Shown: positions 37,064 to 45,525 of the stretch, one piece after another
Layout of the letters: each line of letters starts with the position of its first letter
Numbering within the stretch: position 1 is the stretch's first letter
Origin: Iamia sp963728655
Lineage (GTDB): Bacteria; Actinomycetota; Acidimicrobiia; Acidimicrobiales; Iamiaceae
NCBI GenBank assembly: GCA_963728655.1
Contig: CAVSLD010000006.1
Location: 496,001 to 560,000 of the forward strand
Direction: 5' to 3'
DNA: 64,000 bases
Program-made: the position numbers and the translations under genes
The notes under the pieces: model-generated
The model's input: the letters and a program-made list of their open reading frames with translations, nothing else
The model's database searches: none
What the model was told of the DNA's origin: nothing

Positions 37064-38623
37064 ATGTCCGACCGGACCTCCAGCCCCGTGGGGCCCTCCC
37101 CTGCGCCACCCTCGGTGCCGGGGGTCGAGGACCTCCAGGTCATCGGACGGGGCGGCTTCGGCGTCGTCTACCGGGGCCACCAGCCGGGCCTGGGCCGGGA
37201 CGTGGCCGTGAAGGTGCTGTCGGCCCCTGGGGCCGACGAGCGCTCGGTGGAGCTGTGGCAGCGCGAGGTCACGGCCATGGGACGGCTGTCCAACCACCCC
37301 AACATCGTCTCCGCCTTCTCCGCCGGGGTGACCGCCGACGGCTACCCGTACCTGGTCATGCCCTACGTGCCGGGCGGCTCCCTCCACGACCGCATCAACG
37401 CCCACGGCGCCCTCCCTGCATCCGACGCCGTGCGCATCGGCGCCCGGGTGGCGTCGGGCCTGGCCGCGGCCCACGCCGCCGGGGTCCTGCACCGCGACGT
37501 GAAGCCCGCCAACGTGCTCATGTCCGAGTACGGCGAGCCCCAGATCACCGACTTCGGCATCGCCCGTCTGGTCGACGCGGCCACGACGACCACCGGGTCG
37601 GTGCGGGCGACCATCGGCTACGCCGCCCCCGAGGTGCTGGGCGGCGACCCGGCCACGCCCGCCTCCGACGTCTACGGCCTCGGGGCCACCCTCCACGCCG
37701 CCCTCGCCGGGCGGGCCCCCTTCGCCGGCACCGAGGGCGAGTCCTTCGCGGCCCGCATCGGCCGGGTGATGACCCAGCCGCCCCCGGACCTGCGGGCCCA
37801 GGGCGTGCCCCCGGCCCTGGCCGCGGTGGTCGAGGCCGCGCTGGCCAAGGACCCCGCCGAGCGCCCCCAGACCGCGGAGGAGCTGCAGCGCCGGCTGGAG
37901 GCCCTCGCGCCGGCCGACCTGGCCGTCGGGCCCGCAGCGTCGGACCGCGCCACCGAGGTCGCGCCGCCGGTCATCCCCGCCGGCGATCCCGAGCCCGACG
38001 CCGAGGCCGCCCGCCGGCGGCGGATCCTGCTCGTCGCAGGGGCGGTCGTGGCCGCGCTGCTGCTGGTCGGCCTGGGAGCGCTGGCCCTCGCACGCGGTGG
38101 CGACGACGAGCCCGAGGTGGCCGTCGGCGACGCCACCACCACCTCGGCGTCGTCGAGCGCCCCGTCGACCAGTGCCTCGACCACGGAGGCCGAGGGCACC
38201 ACCGAGGCCCCGCCCACGTCACCGCCGTCGTCGTTGGAGGAGCCCACGACCACCGAGGCCACCACCACGACCTCGTCCACGACGACCCGCGGGCCCACGG
38301 AGTCGGCCTCCGAGAAGGAGCTGCGGGACGCCCTCACCGACTACTACGCCACCGTCGACGGCGGTGACCTCGAGGCCGGCTACGCCCTGCTGTCGCCTCG
38401 GTACCAGCAGGAGCAGCCCTTCTCCGGCTACCAGGCGTTCTGGGACGGCATCCGCTCGGTGTCGGTGAAGGGTCGACCCGAGGTCGACGTCGACGCCCAG
38501 TCGGTGGACGCGACGCTCCACTTCGTCCGCAGCGACGGCTCGACCAGCGACGACGGGGTGCGCCTCACCTTCGTCCGCGACGCCGACGGCACCCTCCTCA
38601 TCGACCAGTACGCCAACATCTGA
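37064..38623 (+). CDS. Membrane-anchored serine/threonine protein kinase (PknB-like)
   Basis: 519 residues. Kinase domain at about 22-285: glycine loop VIGRGGFGVVYRG, VAVKVL (ATP-binding Lys), HRDVKPANVL (catalytic loop), ITDFGIARL (DFG), GYAAPEVLGG. A single transmembrane helix follows (ILLVAGAVVAALLLVGLGAL, about 325-345). Next comes a long Thr/Ser/Glu linker, and an extracellular domain (about 425-519: ELRDALTDYYATVDGGDLEA, YALLSPRYQQEQPFSGYQAF) resembling NTF2-like folds rather than PASTA repeats. It probably senses an external cue and phosphorylates cytoplasmic targets. No partner phosphatase is nearby. Confidence 0.93.
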   Translation: MSDRTSSPVGPSPAPPSVPGVEDLQVIGRGGFGVVYRGHQPGLGRDVAVKVLSAPGADERSVELWQREVTAMGRLSNHPNIVSAFSAGVTADGYPYLVMPYVPGGSLHDRINAHGALPASDAVRIGARVASGLAAAHAAGVLHRDVKPANVLMSEYGEPQITDFGIARLVDAATTTTGSVRATIGYAAPEVLGGDPATPASDVYGLGATLHAALAGRAPFAGTEGESFAARIGRVMTQPPPDLRAQGVPPALAAVVEAALAKDPAERPQTAEELQRRLEALAPADLAVGPAASDRATEVAPPVIPAGDPEPDAEAARRRRILLVAGAVVAALLLVGLGALALARGGDDEPEVAVGDATTTSASSSAPSTSASTTEAEGTTEAPPTSPPSSLEEPTTTEATTTTSSTTTRGPTESASEKELRDALTDYYATVDGGDLEAGYALLSPRYQQEQPFSGYQAFWDGIRSVSVKGRPEVDVDAQSVDATLHFVRSDGSTSDDGVRLTFVRDADGTLLIDQYANI

Positions 38624-38644
38624 CGCCTCGACCCGGTCAGACGG

Positions 38645-41338
38645 TCAGGTGCCGTCGGCCTCGCACCAGGACCCACCGCACTGATCGGTGACCACCCCTC
38701 CGGGCTGGAGGAAGTCGCTCATCTGGGCCTGGGCGTCGGGGTCGCTGCGCGGGTCGCCGTGCGGGTCGTCGCCGGCCCGGTTGGGCAGGTTCTCGAGGGG
38801 CGGCTCCGGGGTGCCGCTGTCCCAGTACACGATGGCCGACCCGGCGTGGGGGAAGGCGGGGATCCGAGGGATGTCCCACAGGGGGGCGACGTCGGACGAG
38901 CGTCCCGGCGCCAGAGGCGGGTCGTTGGTGGCCGCGCCGTAGGTGCGGGCCATGTTGTCCGCTGTCACCTGGGCCACCTGGTGGTCGCCGAAGGCCACGT
39001 GGAGCAGGACCTCGGTGGGCCCGGTGCCCGGCAGCGGGTCGGAGGTGACGTGGTTGGCGTAGCCGTTCGCCTCGCCCCGGTCCCACAGCATCTGGATCAC
39101 CGACAGCAGCAGCGTCCGGTCGAGGGGGTCGCTGTAGCTGGCCGAGAAGATGGCGAAGAAGGGGTCGAAGTCGACGCTGCGCTCCAACAGGGTGCTGTAG
39201 TTCATCCCGGGCACGCCGAGGACGCCTCGGGAGATGTCGGGGTCGACGGCCACCAGGGCCCCGCCCATGATCCCGCCCTGGCTGTTGCCGTAGTAGGTGA
39301 GCTCGGCGGCGGGGTCGATGAGGGGCGTGCCGGTTCCGGTCTGGAAGGCGGAGGCCGTCGCGAAGCCGTCCGGGAGGGTCATCAGCCGGCCCAGCACCAT
39401 CTGGTCGAGCAGGCCCTGCTGGTTGCGGTCGACCAGCTCGGAGAAGCGCGACAGGTCGCCGAGGATGCCGGCCGTGTTGGGCAGGTCCTCGTCGGCCAGG
39501 CCCAGGTAGTCGGTGCCGCAGAAGGCGATGTCGTGGGCCGCCGAGAAGCTCCGGATGTAGCTGCTGTTGGCCTGGCTCCCGGTGCCGAGGAGGCCGTGGC
39601 CGTAGATGCTCGCCCGGGCCGGGGTCGTGGCCGCCTCGTCGGGGATCGTGCAGGTGAACGGGGCCGTGTAGGTGCCCGACGGCTCGGGGAGGTCGTCGGC
39701 CCCGAGCCGCAGGCGGGAGCCCGGGGCGCCGTCGCCGGTGAGGTACTTGGGCACCTCGAAGGTGCCGTCGACCCGGGTGACGCCGGCGCCGGCGTCGTGC
39801 GAGGTGCCCGAGACGGTGAAGGGGGCGGCGGTGAGGCCGGCCGCGCCGCCGAGGACGTCGTTGCGCATGGTCGTGATGCGCTCGGCCAGGTTGCGGGTGC
39901 TGGCCACGGTGAACGACCAGCTCAGGTACTGGTCGGAGGCGGCGATGCCGTCGGCCGCCACGGCGTCGATCGCCGGCTGGGTGGCGTCGCACTCCTCCTG
40001 CACCCGGCGGTCGGGCTGGGGGTCGCCGCCGGCGCAGCGGGCGAACCCGGCGGGACGGGGGACGGGGGACCCGGCCGCGTCGCGCACCGGGCCGATTCCC
40101 ACCGCGTAGGTGTGGCCGTCGGTGAGGTTGCGGGCGGGCCGGATGATCAGGGCCTGCTCGTCGGTGGAGGGGGCGCGGGCATCGAGCTCGGCCCAGTACG
40201 GCCAGCGCTGGCCCGTGTCCATGTCGATGAGCCTGATGGTGGGGGCGGCGTCCAGCGAGGCGCCCATGTCGGTGATGGGGGCCATGCCCGACTGCGCCGG
40301 GTCGATGCCCCGGCTGGGGATCAAGATGGCCGAGCCGGGGCTGAAGCCGTCCTGGCGGTTCCACTCGGTGGGGTCGAAGGCGGGGCCGCCGTCGGGGGCG
40401 GGGACCCACGGCGACTTGAGCACCACCCGCTTGCCGGTGTCGGTGGCCGGGTCCGGCATCGTCAGCCGGTCGTTGGGGAAGGGCAGCAGGCAGCGAGCCG
40501 TGTCGAGGGTGGGGCACCCCATGCCCCAGGCCTCGCCGCTGGCGAGGAGGTTGCGGTCGATGTCGAGGATCGTCTCGCCCCGCCGGATGCGGGCCACCCA
40601 GTAGTCGCGGCCCCCGGTGTCGGCCCGCCGCCCGAGGAGCCGGTCGTAGGCGTCGGTGACCACCGGCCGCAGGCGCTCGGGGGTCACCACGAAGGCCCGG
40701 GCCAGGCCCGTCGTCGTGAGGTCGCCGCCGGCGCCCACCCGCGCCGTCCAGTACTGGACGCCCGGGTCGTCCTCGGCCACGGTGCGTCCGAGCACGTCGC
40801 GGTAGAGGGCCACGACGAAGCCGGCCGGGTAGCCGCCGCCCTGGCCGTCGACGTAGGCGCTGTCGCCCAGCAGGGCGGCCAGGATCGACTCGACGGTGGC
40901 GCGCCGAGCCCGGACCTCCGCGATGTCGCCGTCGAGCTCGCCCGCCTCAGGGGAGTGGTGGGCGATCCCGTAGACCTCGGTGAGGTGGTCGGTGAGCGAC
41001 TCCCGGGAGAGCACCAGCTGGCGGGCGAAGGTGCCACGGGAGGTGCCGTCGTCGAGGCGCCCACCCCAGTAGGCCAGGCCGCCCTCGTCGGCGTCGCGGT
41101 GCAGCACCGCGCCGTAGGCCTCGCGGACGTAGCGTTCCGAGGCCGGTCGCACGGGCGTCCCGGGCTCCCCGAACCCGGTGGGTGCGGGGGCCCCCTGGGG
41201 CGGCGCGGCCACGGGCGTCCCGGCCGAGGGGGCGGCGGCACCGACGCCGAGCAGGGCGATCACGGTGGTGGCGGCCACCACGAGGGAGAGGCGGCGGGGC
41301 CGGTGGGAGCAGGCGGTGCTGGGGTCGCAGTGGTGCAT
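38645..41338 (-). CDS. Secreted DUF4214-containing alpha/beta hydrolase (esterase-like)
   Basis: 897 residues. Signal peptide (RRLSLVVAATTVIALLGVGA), then at least two DUF4214 units: YVREAYGAVLHRDADEGGLA with YWGGRLDDG, and VVALYRDVLGRTVAEDDPGV with DAYDRLLGRRADTGGRDYW. The C-terminal half is a hydrolase: IYGHGLLGTGSQAN, the nucleophile elbow TYYGNSQGGIMGGAL, and candidate Asp/His in FPHAGSAIV and DPHGDPRSDP. DUF4214 is common in S-layer and exported proteins and may anchor or bind glycans. AGGAG lies 5 nt before ATG 41338. It ends facing the kinase gene with 21 bp between. Confidence 0.8.
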   Translation of the reverse strand: MHHCDPSTACSHRPRRLSLVVAATTVIALLGVGAAAPSAGTPVAAPPQGAPAPTGFGEPGTPVRPASERYVREAYGAVLHRDADEGGLAYWGGRLDDGTSRGTFARQLVLSRESLTDHLTEVYGIAHHSPEAGELDGDIAEVRARRATVESILAALLGDSAYVDGQGGGYPAGFVVALYRDVLGRTVAEDDPGVQYWTARVGAGGDLTTTGLARAFVVTPERLRPVVTDAYDRLLGRRADTGGRDYWVARIRRGETILDIDRNLLASGEAWGMGCPTLDTARCLLPFPNDRLTMPDPATDTGKRVVLKSPWVPAPDGGPAFDPTEWNRQDGFSPGSAILIPSRGIDPAQSGMAPITDMGASLDAAPTIRLIDMDTGQRWPYWAELDARAPSTDEQALIIRPARNLTDGHTYAVGIGPVRDAAGSPVPRPAGFARCAGGDPQPDRRVQEECDATQPAIDAVAADGIAASDQYLSWSFTVASTRNLAERITTMRNDVLGGAAGLTAAPFTVSGTSHDAGAGVTRVDGTFEVPKYLTGDGAPGSRLRLGADDLPEPSGTYTAPFTCTIPDEAATTPARASIYGHGLLGTGSQANSSYIRSFSAAHDIAFCGTDYLGLADEDLPNTAGILGDLSRFSELVDRNQQGLLDQMVLGRLMTLPDGFATASAFQTGTGTPLIDPAAELTYYGNSQGGIMGGALVAVDPDISRGVLGVPGMNYSTLLERSVDFDPFFAIFSASYSDPLDRTLLLSVIQMLWDRGEANGYANHVTSDPLPGTGPTEVLLHVAFGDHQVAQVTADNMARTYGAATNDPPLAPGRSSDVAPLWDIPRIPAFPHAGSAIVYWDSGTPEPPLENLPNRAGDDPHGDPRSDPDAQAQMSDFLQPGGVVTDQCGGSWCEADGT

Positions 41339-41468
41339 GGGGCTCCTGGCTGGCGGCCGGCACACCGCCGTCGTGGGTGGCGGCGACCCTACGCGACGGA
41401 GCCGGGTCGATGTGGCGGTGGTCACCTCCGGCGGTCCGCGGACCGGGGAGCTCCGCGGCCTCCGGCGG

Positions 41469-41474
41469 TAGGGT
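41469..41474 (+). promoter_or_regulatory. -10 box of the adenosine kinase gene, leaderless type
   Basis: TAGGGT, 8 nt before the GTG at 41483, with no Shine-Dalgarno between. Confidence 0.5.
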
Positions 41475-41482
41475 CGGCTCCC

Positions 41483-42478
41483 GTGACCGGAACCACCACC
41501 TACGACGTCGTCGGCATCGGCAACGCCCTCGTCGACGTCCTCAGCCACGAGGACGAGGACTTCATCTCGGCCCACGACCTGACCAAGGGGGCGATGACAC
41601 TCATCGACGACGACCGGGTCGAGGTGCTCTACGCGGCCATGGGCCACCGCACCGAGATGTCGGGCGGCTCGGCCGGCAACACCCTGGTCGGCCTGGCCTC
41701 GTTCGGGGGCCGGGCGGCCTACATCGGCCGGGTCCACGACGACGCCCTGGGTGCCGTGTTCGCCCACGACATGGCCAGCCTCGACGTCCACTTCGCGTCG
41801 CCCCGGGCCACGTCCGGTCCGGCCACGGGTCGCTGCCTCATCACCGTCACGCCCGACGCCCAACGGACCATGAACACCTACCTGGGGGCGTCGTCGCTCC
41901 TGGGCCCGGACCACATCGACCTCGACGTGGTGAGGGACTCCTCGGTCACCTTCCTCGAGGGGTACCTGTTCGACCGCGACGACGCCAAGGCGGCCTACCG
42001 GGTGGCCGCCGAGGCGGCCCACGAGGCGGGCCGGGAGGTCGCCCTCACGCTCTCCGACGGGTTCTGCGTCGAGCGCCACCGCGACGACTTCGCCGCCCTC
42101 ATCGACAAGGGCGTCGACATCCTCTTCGCCAACACCGACGAGATCACCCGGCTCTACCAGGTCGACACCGTCGAGGACGCCATCGCCAAGGTGCGGGGCC
42201 GTTGCCACGTCGCCTGCATCACCCTCGGCCGGGAGGGCTCGGTCGTGGTGGTGGGCGACGAGACCCACGAGATCGCCCCCCACGAGGTGCCCCGGCGGGT
42301 CGACACCACCGGTGCCGGCGACCTCTACGCCTCGGGGTTCCTCTACGGCTACACCCAGGGCATGGACCTGGACTCGTGCGGCCGCCTCGGGTCCATCGCC
42401 GCGGCCGCCGTCATCGGCCACACCGGGGCCCGCCCCGGGCTGTCGCTCGCCCAGCTCCTGCACCTCCTGGACGGCTAG
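41483..42478 (+). CDS. PfkB-family kinase, adenosine kinase-like
   Basis: 331 residues. Ribokinase fold: VVGIGNALVDVLSHEDEDFI, the substrate loop MSGGSAGNTLVGLASFGGRA, and the PfkB signature VDTTGAGDLYASGFLYGYTQ with the catalytic Asp in GAGD. The long spacing and GGSAGNT match adenosine-kinase-type members. It likely phosphorylates adenosine to AMP. It is followed 4 nt later by the phosphomutase gene, so the two are co-transcribed. Confidence 0.87.
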   Translation: MTGTTTYDVVGIGNALVDVLSHEDEDFISAHDLTKGAMTLIDDDRVEVLYAAMGHRTEMSGGSAGNTLVGLASFGGRAAYIGRVHDDALGAVFAHDMASLDVHFASPRATSGPATGRCLITVTPDAQRTMNTYLGASSLLGPDHIDLDVVRDSSVTFLEGYLFDRDDAKAAYRVAAEAAHEAGREVALTLSDGFCVERHRDDFAALIDKGVDILFANTDEITRLYQVDTVEDAIAKVRGRCHVACITLGREGSVVVVGDETHEIAPHEVPRRVDTTGAGDLYASGFLYGYTQGMDLDSCGRLGSIAAAAVIGHTGARPGLSLAQLLHLLDG

Positions 42479-42482
42479 GCCG

Positions 42483-44231
42483 ATGGCCGCCGACGCGCCC
42501 CCTTCGGAGCCGCTCGGCGCCCTCCTCACCAGGGTCCGCGACTGGTCCGACGACGACCCCTCGCCGGACACCGCCAGCGCCCTCCGGCGCCTGGCCGACG
42601 CGGCCGACGACGGCGACGCCGTCGCCGAGGACGAGCTGCGGGACCTCTTCCGGGGCGAGCTCGCGTTCGGCACCGCCGGGCTGCGGGGCGCGGTCGGCCC
42701 CGGACCCGACCGCATGAACGCGGCCGTCGTCCGCCGGGCCGCGGCGGGGGTGGCGTCCTGGGTCACCGCCCGCCAGGTGCCCCCGGCGGTCGTGGTCGGC
42801 CGCGACGCCCGCCACGGTTCGGAGCGCTTCGTCGACGAGGTCGTGGCCGTGCTCGGCGGGGCCGGCCTGCACGTCCACCTGCTGCCGGCCCCCGTCCCCA
42901 CGCCGGTCCTCGCCTACGCCACCCGCCAGATGGATGTCGGCGCCGGGATCATGGTGACCGCCAGCCACAACCCCGCGGCCGACAACGGGTGCAAGATCTA
43001 CGACGACGAGGGCCGCCAGGTCGACGAGCCGCAGGCCGCGACCATCGCCCGGGCCATGGCCGCAGCCGGTCGGGTCACCGACCTGCCGCTGGCCTCGGGG
43101 AGCGATCGGCGGCGCCACGCCGTCGGGCCCGAGGTCGTCGACGAGTACGTGGCCGCGACCCGCCGGGCCGTCCTCGGCCCCCGCCGGCACCGCCCGCCGG
43201 TGGAGGTGGCCTACACGGCTCTGCACGGCGTCGGGTCGCCGGTCGTGCGCCAGATCGCCCGTGCGTCGGGCTTCGTCACCCTCCACGAGGTCGAGGCCCA
43301 GGCCGCGGCCGACCCCGACTTCCCGACGGTGGCCTTCCCGAACCCCGAGGAGCCCGGTGCCCTCGACCTGCTGCGGGCCCACGCCGCCTACATCGGCGCC
43401 GACCTGGCCCTGGCCAACGACCCCGACGCCGACCGCCTCGCCCTCGTCGCGTGGGACCGGTCCCGCGGCGAGCGACGTGACGCCGACGCGTGGAGGACCC
43501 TCACCGGCGACCAGCTGGGGTGGCTGCTGGCCGACCACCTGGTGCGGCGGGGCGGGCTGCCCGCCGGTGCGGTGGCAGCCACCACCATCGTCTCCTCGAC
43601 GCTCCTGCGCGACCTGGCCCGGGAGGCCGGCCTCGAGTACGTCGAGACCCTCACCGGCTTCAAGTGGCTGTCACGGGCACCGCGCCCGGGCCAGCACCTG
43701 GCCATCGCCTACGAGGAGGCCCTCGGCTACTGCGTCGGCGACCTGGTGCGCGACAAGGACGGCATCGGGGCCCTGCTCCTGGCCTGCGAGGCGGTGAGCG
43801 ACCTGCTGGCCGACGGCCGATCCGTGTTCGACGCCCTCGACGACCTGGCCCGCCGCCACGGCGTGCACGCCACCGGCCAGTGGTCGGCCCGCCTGGAGGG
43901 CGCCGACGGTGCGACCCGCATCGCCGCCGCCATGGCCCGCCTGCGGTCCAGCCCGCCCACCGAGGTGGGGGGACGGCGGGTCGCCTCGGTCACCGACCTG
44001 GCCGCAGGGGCGCCCGGCCGGGGGCTGCCCCCGGCCGACGTGGTGGGCCTGGCGCTCCAGGGGGCACGGGTGGTGGTCCGCCCCAGCGGCACCGAGCCCA
44101 AGCTCAAGTGCTACGTGGAGGTGGTGGAGCCGGTGGCCGACGGGTCCGACCTCGCCGCCGTGCGGGCCCGCGCCCACGAGGGCCTGGCCGGCCTGCTGGC
44201 CGCCGTCCCCGACGCCCTGGGCCTGGGCTGA
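42483..44231 (+). CDS. Phosphohexomutase-family protein (phosphomannomutase/phosphoglucomutase; possibly phosphopentomutase)
   Basis: 582 residues, the long PMM/PGM form. LAFGTAGLRGAVGPGPDRMN at the N-terminus, the phosphoserine loop VTASHNPAADNGCKIYD, metal loop NDPDADRLALV, the sugar loop with YEEALGYCVGD, and phosphate-binding VVRPSGTEPKLKCYVE. Paralogues of this length often act on glucose-1-phosphate or on (deoxy)ribose-1-phosphate. Its operon with adenosine kinase and proximity to deoC, upp and add make a phosphopentomutase role attractive but unproven. Confidence 0.88.
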   Translation: MAADAPPSEPLGALLTRVRDWSDDDPSPDTASALRRLADAADDGDAVAEDELRDLFRGELAFGTAGLRGAVGPGPDRMNAAVVRRAAAGVASWVTARQVPPAVVVGRDARHGSERFVDEVVAVLGGAGLHVHLLPAPVPTPVLAYATRQMDVGAGIMVTASHNPAADNGCKIYDDEGRQVDEPQAATIARAMAAAGRVTDLPLASGSDRRRHAVGPEVVDEYVAATRRAVLGPRRHRPPVEVAYTALHGVGSPVVRQIARASGFVTLHEVEAQAAADPDFPTVAFPNPEEPGALDLLRAHAAYIGADLALANDPDADRLALVAWDRSRGERRDADAWRTLTGDQLGWLLADHLVRRGGLPAGAVAATTIVSSTLLRDLAREAGLEYVETLTGFKWLSRAPRPGQHLAIAYEEALGYCVGDLVRDKDGIGALLLACEAVSDLLADGRSVFDALDDLARRHGVHATGQWSARLEGADGATRIAAAMARLRSSPPTEVGGRRVASVTDLAAGAPGRGLPPADVVGLALQGARVVVRPSGTEPKLKCYVEVVEPVADGSDLAAVRARAHEGLAGLLAAVPDALGLG

Positions 44232-44254
44232 GGCGGGCGCGGGTGGCCGCCACG

Positions 44255-45307
44255 ATGCGCGCCGCGGTGATGCTCCGCCACGGGGGCCCCGACGCCCTGG
44301 TGGTGCGCGACGACGTGGTCGTGGCGGATCCGGGGCCGGGACAGCTCCGGGTGGCGGTGCGGGCGGCCGGCGTGAACACCACCGACGTCTGGACCCGCGA
44401 GGGCGCCTACGGGGGACCGGCCGACGACCCCGAGGCGCTCGCGGGCTGGCGCCACGTGCCCATCGACGTGCCCCGCATCCAGGGCGGGGACGTGTGCGGG
44501 GTGGTGGAGGCCACGGGGCGGGGGGTGGACCCCGCACTGGTGGGGCGACGGGTGCTGGTCGACCCGGCCCACTACGACGCTCCCGGCGATGACGGGCAGC
44601 CCGACGAGATCCTCGGGTCCGAGCGCGACGGGGGGTTCGCCCAGCTGGTCGTGGTCGACGACGCCGACGCCCACGACGTCACCGACAGCCCGCTGACCGA
44701 CCAGGAGCTGGCCGCCCTCCCCATCGCCTACGGCACCGCGATGGGGATGCTGGCCCGGGCCGGGGCCACCGCCGGCGAGCGTGTGGTGGTGACCGGTGCC
44801 TCCGGTGGGGTGGGGCTCGCCCTGGTGCAGCTGGCGGCGGCGATGGGCCTCGAGGTCGTGGCCGTGTCGACGGCGGACAAGCAGGGCCTGCTCGAGGAGC
44901 AGGGCGCGACGGCGGTGGTCGACCGCCACCAGGACCCCCTGGGCGGGTCGGTGCGCCGGGCCGCCGGGGGTCCGATCGACGTGGTGGCCGACGTCGTCGG
45001 TGGGCCGGCGTTCTCGGGGTGGCCGGGGATCCTGGCCCGGGGCGGACGGATCGTCGTCGCCGGAGCCGTCGCCGGCCCCACCGTGACCGTCGACCTGCGC
45101 CAGGTGTACCTCGAGCAGCGGCGCATCATCGGCTCCACGATGCACACCCGCAGGCACTTCGCCGACCTCGTGGCGCTCGCCCGGGCCGGGGCGGTGCGGC
45201 CCGTCATCGCCCACCGCTTCCCGCTCGAGGAGATCCACGCCGCCCAGCGGGCCCTGACCGCGTCGGGCACGGTCGGCAAGGTCGTGGTCGACGTCGGCCC
45301 GGCCTGA
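44255..45307 (+). CDS. Zinc-independent quinone oxidoreductase/alcohol dehydrogenase family protein
   Basis: 350 residues of the MDR superfamily. MRAAVMLRHGGPDALVVRDD, GVNTTDVWTREGAYG, GDVCGVVEATGRGVDPALVG, a Rossmann motif VVVTGASGGVGLALVQLAAA, and ending ALTASGTVGKVVVDVGPA. Catalytic-zinc Cys/His residues are not obvious, so an NADPH:quinone-type reductase is likely. It starts soon after the phosphomutase stop (GTG 44243 is an alternative, with GAGG upstream). Substrate unknown. Confidence 0.85.
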   Translation: MRAAVMLRHGGPDALVVRDDVVVADPGPGQLRVAVRAAGVNTTDVWTREGAYGGPADDPEALAGWRHVPIDVPRIQGGDVCGVVEATGRGVDPALVGRRVLVDPAHYDAPGDDGQPDEILGSERDGGFAQLVVVDDADAHDVTDSPLTDQELAALPIAYGTAMGMLARAGATAGERVVVTGASGGVGLALVQLAAAMGLEVVAVSTADKQGLLEEQGATAVVDRHQDPLGGSVRRAAGGPIDVVADVVGGPAFSGWPGILARGGRIVVAGAVAGPTVTVDLRQVYLEQRRIIGSTMHTRRHFADLVALARAGAVRPVIAHRFPLEEIHAAQRALTASGTVGKVVVDVGPA

Positions 45308-45340
45308 CCACCCCGGGGCCACCCCGCTGCCCGCATGGTC

Positions 45341-45510
45341 ACGTCACGAGGGGCCAGGAGCTTCAGCGGACGGGACCGTCGTCGCCGCGAGTCGTCCTCG
45401 CTCCGCTCGGACAGCCATGCGGTGCTGCCCGGTCGGGCTCGCTCCTGAGCGTCGTCGCACCTCAAGCGTGGTGGCGCCCATCCGCTCGCCCTCCAGGCAC
45501 CTCGTGACGT
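45341..45510. mobile_element. 134-bp MITE-like insert splitting a palindromic terminator, with 5-bp CCAGG duplication
   Basis: The left half ACGTCACGAGGGG and right half CACCTCGTGACGT are the two arms of the palindrome seen intact at 6351-6387. Here they are separated by 45359-45492. The central CCAGG occurs on both sides (45354-45358 and 45493-45497), as expected of a target-site duplication. The insert ends are an imperfect inverted repeat: AGCTTCAGCGGACG at the left against AGGGCGAGCGGATG read inward from the right (10 of 14 match). There is no coding capacity. The element lies between the reductase gene and the converging antiporter gene. Confidence 0.6.
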
Positions 45511-45525
45511 CCGGGCCGGTCCTGC

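Noticed and set aside
38759..42478. A 1,200-codon open frame on the plus strand opposite the DUF4214 esterase gene.
   Set aside because: It is an antisense shadow of high-GC coding. The translation is low complexity, and the minus-strand esterase has recognisable motifs. Its last part is simply the adenosine kinase gene.
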